This document shows, one piece after another, positions 1 through 5,667 of a stretch of DNA of 8,002 bases. Source of the stretch: JBCCEJ01 sp039030335 (GTDB taxonomy: Bacteria; Pseudomonadota; Gammaproteobacteria; HK1); the NCBI GenBank assembly GCA_039030335.1, contig JBCCEJ010000116.1, positions 1-8,002 of the forward strand, written 5' to 3'. The notes below the pieces were generated by a model. The model ran no database searches, was not told the origin of the DNA, and worked only from the letters and a program-made list of their open reading frames with translations. Made by a program: the position numbers and the translations under genes. Position 1 is the stretch's first letter. Each line of letters starts with the position of its first letter.

Positions 1-537
1 CGCCTCGCCGGTCGCGATCCCGGAGGTGGTCACCACGTCCATCAGTTCGGCACCCAGGCCCGCCGAATGCGTGTAGAGCGCTGGTTCCACCGGACGCTGC
101 TTCTTGAAGGCGACGCCGCCGAAATAGAGGCCGTGCCAGCCACCGCCAGCGTGCAGACGGGCGATCGCATTCGCTTCCGTCTGCTCGTCCACCCGCTCGT
201 CAACGCGGGCATCGTCAGCCCAGTAGGCATCGACGATGACGTCTTCGCCGGCGAGCTTCGCCAGCACCGGAAACGCGTCGAGCCCGGTCACGGCCAGAAA
301 ATTGAGACCGAGCCACAAATAGGGGTAGCGGGTCCGCACGGCGCGGACGATCGGCAGCAGCTCGTCCGGCGGAAAGTCGTGATTGATGAGAAATACGCCA
401 GCCGCGCCAGCCCGGAGCGCGACGTCGATGTTACGGCAGACCTGCGTCTCGTCCTGCGCGTGGATCACCGGCGTCACGGCTGGTCCTGCCGACTTGAACA
501 GCTTGTGGAATCCGGTGCGCGTGAATGCCCCTGGCAT
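1..537 (-). CDS. Partial TIM-barrel protein, BtpA-like (N-terminal 179 residues)
   Basis: The reverse strand is open from an ATG at 537-535 to the window edge, giving 179 residues without a stop; the C-terminus lies outside. Visible pieces fit a (beta/alpha) barrel: a first strand 'AVTPVIHA', a helix followed by 'ALRAGAAGVFLINHDF', then 'YPYLWLGLNFLAVTG', a strand 'EDVIVDAYWADDA', a Gly-rich 'WHGLYFGGVAFKKQ', and near the edge 'DVVTTSGIATGEA', which resembles a phosphate-binding loop late in a barrel. This pattern recalls BtpA/SgcQ-like and related phosphate-binding barrels; relatives are sometimes misnamed phosphoribosyltransferases. Function and substrate are unknown. The ATG is chosen because it leaves a short lead into the first strand; the best upstream purine run (GAGGGG, 559-554) is 16 bases away, so the start is moderately secure. 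A 169-residue frame on the opposite strand (67-576) shows no family features and is treated as a shadow. The gene is divergent from the transporter operon. Confidence 0.7.
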   Translation of the reverse strand, partial: MPGAFTRTGFHKLFKSAGPAVTPVIHAQDETQVCRNIDVALRAGAAGVFLINHDFPPDELLPIVRAVRTRYPYLWLGLNFLAVTGLDAFPVLAKLAGEDVIVDAYWADDARVDERVDEQTEANAIARLHAGGGWHGLYFGGVAFKKQRPVEPALYTHSAGLGAELMDVVTTSGIATGEA

Positions 538-647
538 CAGTCTTGCTACATAACCCCTCAAACAGGTGCCGGATAGTGGCTTAGTTCGTACCAATCATCC
601 ACCATAAGGCGGTTTGCCGCCGTCAGACTGTCAGAGGAGACCCGGGT
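538..647. promoter_or_regulatory. Divergent intergenic region, presumed two-way promoter region
   Basis: This 110-bp stretch separates the leftward TIM-barrel gene from the rightward transporter operon, so promoters for both must lie in it or in the gene ends. I cannot pick convincing -35/-10 pairs by eye. Near the transporter gene there is a small inverted repeat, GGCGG (608-612), loop TTTG, CCGCC (617-621), likely in the 5' leader of the binding-protein mRNA. A strong Shine-Dalgarno, GAGGAGA (634-640), sits 7 bases before the ATG at 648. The sequence GTCAG occurs twice close together (622-626 and 630-634). No regulator gene is visible in the window. Confidence 0.5.
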
Positions 648-1784
648 ATGCCCCACGATCAATCAAACAAGATTTCCCGCCGCACCGTCTTGAAGCGATC
701 GCTTGCCGCGTCGACAGCCGTCGCGGCGCCGTTTATCACGCGAGGCTCAAAGGCCGCGCCGGTCGAAATCAACATGCTGGCCTGGTATGGCCACGGCGAG
801 CCTGACATGGTCGAGGCCTTCGAGGCCCAGCACAACGTCAAGTTCAAGCCGAAGTATTACGCCGGCGGCGACAACATGCTGGCCCTGATCGCGCAGTCGC
901 CGCCGGGCACGTACGACATCATCCTGTCAGACGCCGAATTCGTGCAGCAGCTGAACACAGCCGGCTACATCGACGAGATGGATCCGAGCCTCTATCCGTT
1001 CGATGACTTCTATCCGGAATTCATGAAATTCCCAGGTCATTGGACCGGCGACAAGCTGTGGTCGGTCATGGTGCGCTACGGCCTGCTCGGCGTGTCGTTC
1101 AACACCGACGTTGTCTCGCACAAGGAAGCGATGAACTACAAGGTGCTGTGGGATGCGAAGCTGAAGGGCAAGGTCGGCCACTTCGACTGGCATTTGCCGA
1201 ACCTCGGTTGTCTGAGCCTCCACGACGGCAACAATAAGCCGTCGCCGTTTGATATCGGCGACGCTGCCTGGGAAAAGCTTCAGAAAACCACGCTCAGCCT
1301 GAAACCGCAGGTGGGCGGCTACTTCGACTACGGTGGCACGTTCGCCAGTCTCAAGAACGGCGAAATCCATGCGATGTGCGGTATTGGCGACTGGATCACC
1401 GGCGTGCTGCTGAAAGACGGCGCGCCCGTCGACAGTGTGATCCCCGACGAGGGCGGCATTCAGTGGACCGAGAGCTACTCGATCGGCAAAGGCTCCAAGA
1501 AAGCTGACATCGTTTCGAAGTTCATCCAGTACATGCTGTCACCGGAAGGCCAGGTGCGCTCGACGCAGATGAAAGCCTACCCGGGGCTGTCGCCGACCAA
1601 GTCGGGCTGGAAAGCGCTGCAGGCGGCCAACGCGGCTGAAGCGAAGCGCATGGGGCTCATCGAAGGAGCCGACAACGACCCCATCAAGCTGCACCGTGAA
1701 GGTCGGATTCACTATCGTGATATCCCGCGTCAGCAGTCGCTCGAAGACTGGAACGACTTCTGGTCGGAGTACAAGAACGCCTGA
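648..1784 (+). CDS. ABC transporter solute-binding protein, spermidine/putrescine type, Tat-exported
   Basis: This 378-residue periplasmic binding protein should capture the substrate and deliver it to the permeases encoded next. The N-terminus carries a twin-arginine signal: SRRTVLK at residues 10-16, then a hydrophobic, Ala-rich stretch to about residue 30 and a likely signal-peptidase site near 'GSKA' (residue 36). There is no lipobox Cys. The mature part starts 'INMLAWYGH' and continues in the PotD/PotF-like style: 'YAGGDNMLALIAQSPPGTYDIIL', then 'YIDEMDPS', 'YGLLGVSFNTD' and 'WDAKLKGKVGHFDW'. In PotD a Trp and an Asp in the motif W-x-D contact the polyamine; here the matching place appears to be W273-T-E275 (Trp kept, Asp to Glu), by eye alignment only. 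Cargo may therefore be a cationic or amidine-type compound but is not determined. The start is fixed by the Shine-Dalgarno GAGGAGA (634-640). It is the first gene of the operon and is followed by two stem-loops. Confidence 0.93.
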   Translation: MPHDQSNKISRRTVLKRSLAASTAVAAPFITRGSKAAPVEINMLAWYGHGEPDMVEAFEAQHNVKFKPKYYAGGDNMLALIAQSPPGTYDIILSDAEFVQQLNTAGYIDEMDPSLYPFDDFYPEFMKFPGHWTGDKLWSVMVRYGLLGVSFNTDVVSHKEAMNYKVLWDAKLKGKVGHFDWHLPNLGCLSLHDGNNKPSPFDIGDAAWEKLQKTTLSLKPQVGGYFDYGGTFASLKNGEIHAMCGIGDWITGVLLKDGAPVDSVIPDEGGIQWTESYSIGKGSKKADIVSKFIQYMLSPEGQVRSTQMKAYPGLSPTKSGWKALQAANAAEAKRMGLIEGADNDPIKLHREGRIHYRDIPRQQSLEDWNDFWSEYKNA

Positions 1785-1802
1785 TGCAGGCGGCTCACGC
1801 GA

Positions 1803-1860
1803 CGCCGGGTCTTCCGGCGCCGCATCACCGTGCGTTGATAGGTGTCAGCGCACGGTGAGC
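1803..1860 (+). promoter_or_regulatory. Tandem stem-loops after the binding-protein gene
   Basis: Two adjacent inverted repeats lie 18 bases after the binding-protein stop codon. The first is CGCCGG (1803-1808), a 5-base loop, CCGGCG (1814-1819). The second pairs TCACCGTGCG (1825-1834) perfectly with CGCACGGTGA (1849-1858); inside it a T-G wobble and TGA/TCA (1836-1838/1845-1847) extend the stem to about 14 pairs with a 6-base loop (1839-1844), and a GC/GC pair outside a one-base bulge lengthens it at the bottom (1822-1823/1859-1860). No T-run follows (GAGCAAATTG), so this is not a standard intrinsic terminator. In many binding-protein operons a structure here stabilises the upstream mRNA or reduces read-through, so that more binding protein than permease is made. 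That role is inferred. Confidence 0.7.
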
Positions 1861-1966
1861 AAATTGCAACGAGCGGCGGTCACGAACCACGATGCCAGAA
1901 GACGGCATCCGCAGCCCTGATGTCCAGTCTGCCGCTTCAGACTCACCACCGCGCAACCGAGAGCGC

Positions 1967-2851
1967 ATGAGCAACGCCGCCGACAGTTCCGCCTCCACCT
2001 CCGGCAAGCCGGCGCGGCGCTGGCTATATCCGCTGACGTGGCGGCTTCCGATCATCATCTGGCAGGCCGCGTTTTTCATCGTGCCGCTGGCGTTCATGCT
2101 GCTGATGACGTTCTGGCTCGTGAAGAACTACCGGATGGAACCGGACTTCATCACGAAGAACTGGGTGCGCATGTACACGCGCGGATATTTCTGGGATGCC
2201 TATTGGCTGACGCTCGGGCGCGCGGCGTTGGCATCGCTGGTTGCCAGCATCATCGCGTTCCCGGCGTCGTTCGCGCTGGCTTTTCAGGTGTCGGACACCG
2301 TTCGGCGCTGGGCCATTTTTTTCCTCATCATTCCGTTCTTCACGTCGTATCTGGTGCGCGCCTACGCATGGCAGGTCATTCTCGCCGAGCAGGGCGTGAT
2401 CAATGCAATGCTCGGTTTTGTTGGCATCGGCCCGTTCACGATGCTGAATTCGGGATTCGGCGCGATGGTGGGTTATCTGACGCTGACGCTGCCACTTGTC
2501 GTCATCCTGCAGACGCTGAGCCTTGCGGCGGTAGACCGGTCGCTCATCGAGGCGGCGTGGAATCTGGGATGCAGCCGGCTTCGCACGATCGCGACGGTGA
2601 TCATTCCGTCCGCGAAAGTCGGGCTCATCATCGGCGCTGTATTCTGTTTCATCTTAAGCTTCGGTGACTTTGTCAGTCCTTATTATCTCGGCGGCTCGAA
2701 ACCACCGACGCTGTCGATTCTCATCATCGACACCACCAAGTCCGGCCAGCAGTGGCCGCGCGCGGCAGTTGTTGCGATCACGATGATCGTCACACTGCTG
2801 GTGGTTGCTTTTGCCGCCATTGGCGCCGCCTACGGGAAGCCGCGGAAATGA
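1967..2851 (+). CDS. ABC transporter inner-membrane permease, PotB-like
   Basis: This 294-residue membrane protein is one of the two translocation-channel subunits. Hydrophobic segments include 'IIIWQAAFFIVPLAFMLLM' near the N-terminus, then 'AALASLVASIIAFPASFALAF', 'WAIFFLIIPFFTSYLV', 'MVGYLTLTLPLVVILQTL', 'VGLIIGAVFCFILSF' and 'VVAITMIVTLLVVAFA', giving about six membrane spans. The cytoplasmic EAA loop, which docks to the ATPase, is visible as 'IEAAWNLGCSRLRTIATVII' (E195, conserved Gly201). 'FGDFVSPYYLGG' follows it, as is common in PotB/PotH-type subunits. I start at 1967 (MSNAADSS), with a weak GAGAG just upstream; an in-frame ATG at 1892 would add 25 residues, but these are polar, lack family features and have no evident ribosome site. 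The gene begins 182 bases after the binding-protein gene and overlaps the next permease by four bases (ATGA). Confidence 0.9.
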   Translation: MSNAADSSASTSGKPARRWLYPLTWRLPIIIWQAAFFIVPLAFMLLMTFWLVKNYRMEPDFITKNWVRMYTRGYFWDAYWLTLGRAALASLVASIIAFPASFALAFQVSDTVRRWAIFFLIIPFFTSYLVRAYAWQVILAEQGVINAMLGFVGIGPFTMLNSGFGAMVGYLTLTLPLVVILQTLSLAAVDRSLIEAAWNLGCSRLRTIATVIIPSAKVGLIIGAVFCFILSFGDFVSPYYLGGSKPPTLSILIIDTTKSGQQWPRAAVVAITMIVTLLVVAFAAIGAAYGKPRK

Positions 2852-3639
2852 CGGATTCGCGCCCGCATCCGTTAGCCTGGCTGTATCTGGCCGCGCTGTT
2901 CGTGTTCGTCTTCGCGCCAATCGCCGCGAGCTTCGTGTTTTCGTTCAATTCAGAGCGATTTCCGACCATTCCGCTCGGCTCGTTTACGCTGCATTGGTAT
3001 CAGACGGCGTTCTCCGACCCGGACGTCTGGGAGGCATTCCAGACGAGTCTTATCGTGTCGCTGAGCGCGGCCACGCTGTCGACGCTGATCGGCTACGCGA
3101 CGGCCTACACGGACTTCCGTTACGGTTTTCGCTTCAAGGCCGCCTACCTTGCGTTGGCTTTGCTGCCGCCGACGATACCGCTTGTCATCATGGGGCTCGC
3201 GATGCTGGCGTGGCTCTCGCGTGTGGGTCTCTCCGGGACCGTAACGGCGATCATCATTTCGCACACGGTGCTCGGCGCGCCGTTTGCAATGGCCGTCATC
3301 CGGCTGCGCCTCAGCCAGATGGATCCAGCCATCGAAGCCGCCGCCTGGAATCTCGGCGCGTCGGAATGGCGCGCGATGTGGCACGTGGTTCTGCCGTTTT
3401 GCCTGCCCGCCGTCGTGTCGGCGTTTTGCCTGACCGCGGCCGTCAGCTTTGATGAGTTTGCTGTCGCCTGGTTTGTATCGGGTCTCAACAAGACCGTTCC
3501 GGTCGTGATACTCGAGATTTTGCAGGGCAACGTAGACCCGCAGATCAATGCGATCGGCACCGTGGTTTTTGTCACGTCGATGACGCTCGTTATCGTCGCG
3601 CAGATATTGCTCATGAATCGGCAGGGGAGAAAAGCGTGA
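2848..3639 (+). CDS. ABC transporter inner-membrane permease, PotC-like
   Basis: This 263-residue protein is the second channel subunit. The N-terminal span 'WLYLAALFVFVFAPIAASFV' is followed by 'FSFNSERFP', a very typical PotC/PotI beginning, and by 'FTLHWYQTAFSDPDV'. Further spans include 'AYLALALLPPTIPLVIMGLA', 'TVTAIIISHTVLGAPFAMAV' and 'TVVFVTSMTLVIVAQILL'. The EAA loop reads 'IEAAAWNLGASEWRAMWHVV' (E163), followed by 'AAVSFDEFAVAWFVSG', which matches the usual 'SFDEF' region in these subunits. The start is the ATG inside the ATGA overlap with the previous gene, so translation is probably coupled; a longer frame open from 2752 only overlaps the upstream permease. The stop overlaps the ATPase start (GTGA, 3636-3639). 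With the neighbouring permease it would form the heterodimeric pore of the importer. Confidence 0.92.
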   Translation: MTDSRPHPLAWLYLAALFVFVFAPIAASFVFSFNSERFPTIPLGSFTLHWYQTAFSDPDVWEAFQTSLIVSLSAATLSTLIGYATAYTDFRYGFRFKAAYLALALLPPTIPLVIMGLAMLAWLSRVGLSGTVTAIIISHTVLGAPFAMAVIRLRLSQMDPAIEAAAWNLGASEWRAMWHVVLPFCLPAVVSAFCLTAAVSFDEFAVAWFVSGLNKTVPVVILEILQGNVDPQINAIGTVVFVTSMTLVIVAQILLMNRQGRKA

Positions 3640-4709
3640 GCGCGCCGCTGGTTGAATTTCGCGGAGTCGAGAAGCGCTACGGGAACATCGTCGCCGTCGA
3701 GCGGTTGGACCTCACGATCGACGCCGGCGAATTCGTGGCGCTGATGGGTCCGTCCGGCTGCGGCAAGACGACTTCGCTCAGAATGCTGGCGGGTCTCGAA
3801 CAGCCAAGCGCTGGGCAAGTCCTGATCGACGGGCAGGTTATGAACGACGTGCCGGCCCATACGCGCGATACCCCGATGGTCTGGCAGTCGCTGGCACTGT
3901 TTCCGTTCCTCGATGTTCTGGGCAACGTGGAGTTTGGCCTGCGCATGCGCGGTGTGGACGCCGCCGCCCGGCGCACGAAAGCTCTCGAATGGTTGCAGCG
4001 TCTCGGTCTTGAGGGTTTCGAAAAGCGGCGTGTTGATGAACTGTCCGGCGGCCAGCGTCAGCGCGTCGCGTTGGCCCGTTCATTGGTGACGGAACCGCAG
4101 ATGCTGTTGCTTGATGAGCCGCTGTCGGCTCTCGATGCGCATCTCGTTGTTCGTATGCAGGGTGTACTCACGCGTCTGCAACGCGAACTGGGTATCACGT
4201 TCGTGTACGTCACCCATTCGCAGTCTGAAGCGTTTGCGATGGCCGACCGGGTCGTGATCATGGATACCGGGCACATCTCGCAGATAGGACCACCGCGCGA
4301 GGTCTACCGCCGGCCCGCCAATCGGTTCGTTGCGGAGTTTGTGGGCCGCAATAACATTCTGAGCGGCACCATCGCATCCAGCTCTGGTGGCGATGTGGTT
4401 CTGACCGGTGGCGTCGGCACGCTAACCGTGCCGGCACCGCCCACGGAGCGTGCCGGCGGCAGCGTATGCGTAGCCGCCGACCGCATGCAAGTATCGAGTG
4501 ACGAACCCGATGCCGGCAGTCGGTTTGCCTGCACCGTGATCTCCGAGGAATTTGCCGGTGCCGGTGTGATCGTTTATCTCGAGGCGCCCGATGAAACGGA
4601 GATCAAGGTGCAGCTCAACGAGGCTGAGCTGAGTGCGCTTACGTTGGCGCCCGGCCAGCAGGTTTGGGTGAGCTTTGCATCGGATGCGGCGCACTGGTTG
4701 GAAGACTGA
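3636..4709 (+). CDS. ABC transporter ATP-binding protein, PotA-like
   Basis: This 357-residue protein powers the importer by ATP hydrolysis at the inner membrane's cytoplasmic face. Motifs in order: Walker A GPSGCGKT (38-45), Q-loop Gln84 in 'MVWQSLALFPFLDV', signature LSGGQ (136-140), Walker B LLLDEP (157-162), D-loop SALD, and switch His194 in 'YVTHSQSEAFAMADR'. Catalytic Glu161 is present. The C-terminal third (roughly 240-355) is a TOBE-type regulatory/binding domain, with 'NILSGTIAS' and 'IKVQLNEAELSAL', as in the PotA/FbpC/MalK group. Walker A through H-loop look intact, so it should be active. The Q-loop has Trp and Ser where relatives more often have Phe and Asn-Tyr, a minor change. 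The GTG start overlaps the previous stop (GTGA) and has a good Shine-Dalgarno, AGGGGAGA, about 5 bases upstream. Confidence 0.95.
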   Translation: MSAPLVEFRGVEKRYGNIVAVERLDLTIDAGEFVALMGPSGCGKTTSLRMLAGLEQPSAGQVLIDGQVMNDVPAHTRDTPMVWQSLALFPFLDVLGNVEFGLRMRGVDAAARRTKALEWLQRLGLEGFEKRRVDELSGGQRQRVALARSLVTEPQMLLLDEPLSALDAHLVVRMQGVLTRLQRELGITFVYVTHSQSEAFAMADRVVIMDTGHISQIGPPREVYRRPANRFVAEFVGRNNILSGTIASSSGGDVVLTGGVGTLTVPAPPTERAGGSVCVAADRMQVSSDEPDAGSRFACTVISEEFAGAGVIVYLEAPDETEIKVQLNEAELSALTLAPGQQVWVSFASDAAHWLED

Positions 4710-4710
4710 G

Positions 4711-4758
4711 ATGGGCGTTTTTCCGGTGTGTTCGTCCAACGTGGATCCGGATCGATGA
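4711..4758 (+). CDS. Possible 15-codon leader ORF before the hydrolase
   Basis: An ATG at 4711, one base after the ATPase stop codon, opens a 15-codon frame (MGVFPVCSSNVDPDR) ending in TGA at 4756-4758. The stop overlaps the preferred ATG of the next gene as ATGA. A GGAAG at 4700-4704 lies 6 bases before the ATG, a better ribosome site than any before the hydrolase ATG itself. It could couple hydrolase translation to the ATPase. The peptide resembles nothing I recognise and may simply be chance. Confidence 0.25.
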   Translation: MGVFPVCSSNVDPDR

Positions 4759-5621
4759 GTAAGTGGCCAGACGGTGCAAGGTTTGCCGCCGCGATTACAT
4801 TCGACATGGATGCGGATTGTCTGATCCATATCGCCACCCCTGACGGCTGGCGCCGGCCGTATCCAATTTCGATGGGTCGGTACGGCCCGAACGTTGGCAT
4901 TCCCCGCATCCTGGAGACTTACCGGCGCCTCGGTCTGCGCCAGAGTTTTTTCATACCCGGGTGGTGCGCGGAACAGTATCCGCAGGCGGTTGAGCAGATC
5001 GTCGCGGGCGGACATGAAGTGGGCTGTCACGGCTGGATTCACCAGAACCCGCTGGAGCAGAGCCTCGAGCAGCAGACGGAAGATCTGGAACGCACGACCG
5101 AAGCCGTAAAGCGCATCAGCGGTACCACCCCCGTCGGTTATCGCGCACCGGTCTACCAGATCACCAACGAACTGCCGGAGTTGCTGATCGATCGCGGCTT
5201 TCTCTACGAGAGTTCGATGATGGCCGACGACGACCCGTACCTGGTCGAGGTCAACGGCAAGTACCTCGTCGAGATCCCGCCGCATTGGGGCGTGGACGAC
5301 TGGCCGCCGTTTGCGCACTACGAAGAAATTGGCTACCTGATGCCGGTGCGCGGGCCAACGGAGGGCCTGGCGCCGTTTTTCGAAGAATACGAAGCGGCAC
5401 GTGAAGAAGGCGGACTCTGGCACGCGGTGTGGCATCCGTTCCTGACCGGGCGCCGCGCCCGCTGGCGCGTTGTCGAGCGCTGGCTGGAGTCCGTGTTGAA
5501 ACGCGGCGATGTCTGGTTTGCGACGATGGCTGAGATCGCCGCCCATACGCGCGAGCGTCACGCGAACGGTGAAGCCGTGCGCGTTGAGAAGCTCCCCTAC
5601 TACGACGGCCCGCAGCGCTGA
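4755..5621 (+). CDS. NodB-fold hydrolase ('polysaccharide deacetylase' family), probably a cytoplasmic amide/imide hydrolase
   Basis: This 288-residue protein belongs to the metal-dependent NodB/carbohydrate esterase 4 superfamily. Family motifs seen: 'AAAITFDMDAD' (D17, D19; motif 1, catalytic base and metal Asp), 'HEVGCHGWIHQNP' with the metal-binding H92-x-x-x-H96 (motif 2), 'GYRAPVY' with R130-A-P132 (motif 3), and 'WHAVWHPF' with H227 near the end (motif 5). The key residues look intact. It has no signal peptide or membrane anchor, so it probably does not act on cell-wall or extracellular polysaccharide. Cytoplasmic members of this fold include PuuE-type allantoinase and bacterial cyclic imidase, of similar length, and a cyclic amide or imide substrate fits the downstream deaminase. 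The start is uncertain: ATG 4755 begins 'MSKWPDGARFAAAITFDMDAD', the usual family beginning, with a weak upstream GGA; GTG 4728 would add nine residues. It sits 45 bp after the ATPase gene and 46 bp before the amidohydrolase gene, likely in the same operon. Confidence 0.88.
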   Translation: MSKWPDGARFAAAITFDMDADCLIHIATPDGWRRPYPISMGRYGPNVGIPRILETYRRLGLRQSFFIPGWCAEQYPQAVEQIVAGGHEVGCHGWIHQNPLEQSLEQQTEDLERTTEAVKRISGTTPVGYRAPVYQITNELPELLIDRGFLYESSMMADDDPYLVEVNGKYLVEIPPHWGVDDWPPFAHYEEIGYLMPVRGPTEGLAPFFEEYEAAREEGGLWHAVWHPFLTGRRARWRVVERWLESVLKRGDVWFATMAEIAAHTRERHANGEAVRVEKLPYYDGPQR

Positions 5622-5667
5622 GCGGTCTCGATTCGTTGTTGAACCCGTTAGACGCCGAGGTACGCCG

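Noticed and set aside
67..576. A 169-codon plus-strand frame opposite the TIM-barrel gene
   Set aside because: Arg- and Val-rich with no recognisable pattern, while the minus strand reads as a coherent beta/alpha barrel protein.
1803..1875. Intrinsic terminator after the binding-protein gene
   Set aside because: The stem-loops are strong, but no T-run follows, and the downstream permease genes need transcription from upstream unless another promoter exists.
1892..1966. N-terminal extension of the first permease from ATG 1892
   Set aside because: The 25 extra residues are polar and lack family similarity, and no ribosome site precedes 1892. ATG 1967 gives the usual start just before the first membrane span, though its ribosome site is also weak.
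3144..3860. A 238-codon minus-strand frame across the permease/ATPase junction
   Set aside because: Antisense to the PotC-like permease and the Walker A region of the ATPase; low-complexity content and no domain.
5509..5667. Longer amidohydrolase starting inside the hydrolase gene
   Set aside because: The extra 53 residues overlap the upstream gene and are Arg/Ser-rich. ATG 5668 has a proper ribosome site and begins with the typical amidohydrolase 'LLIRNATLVDG'.
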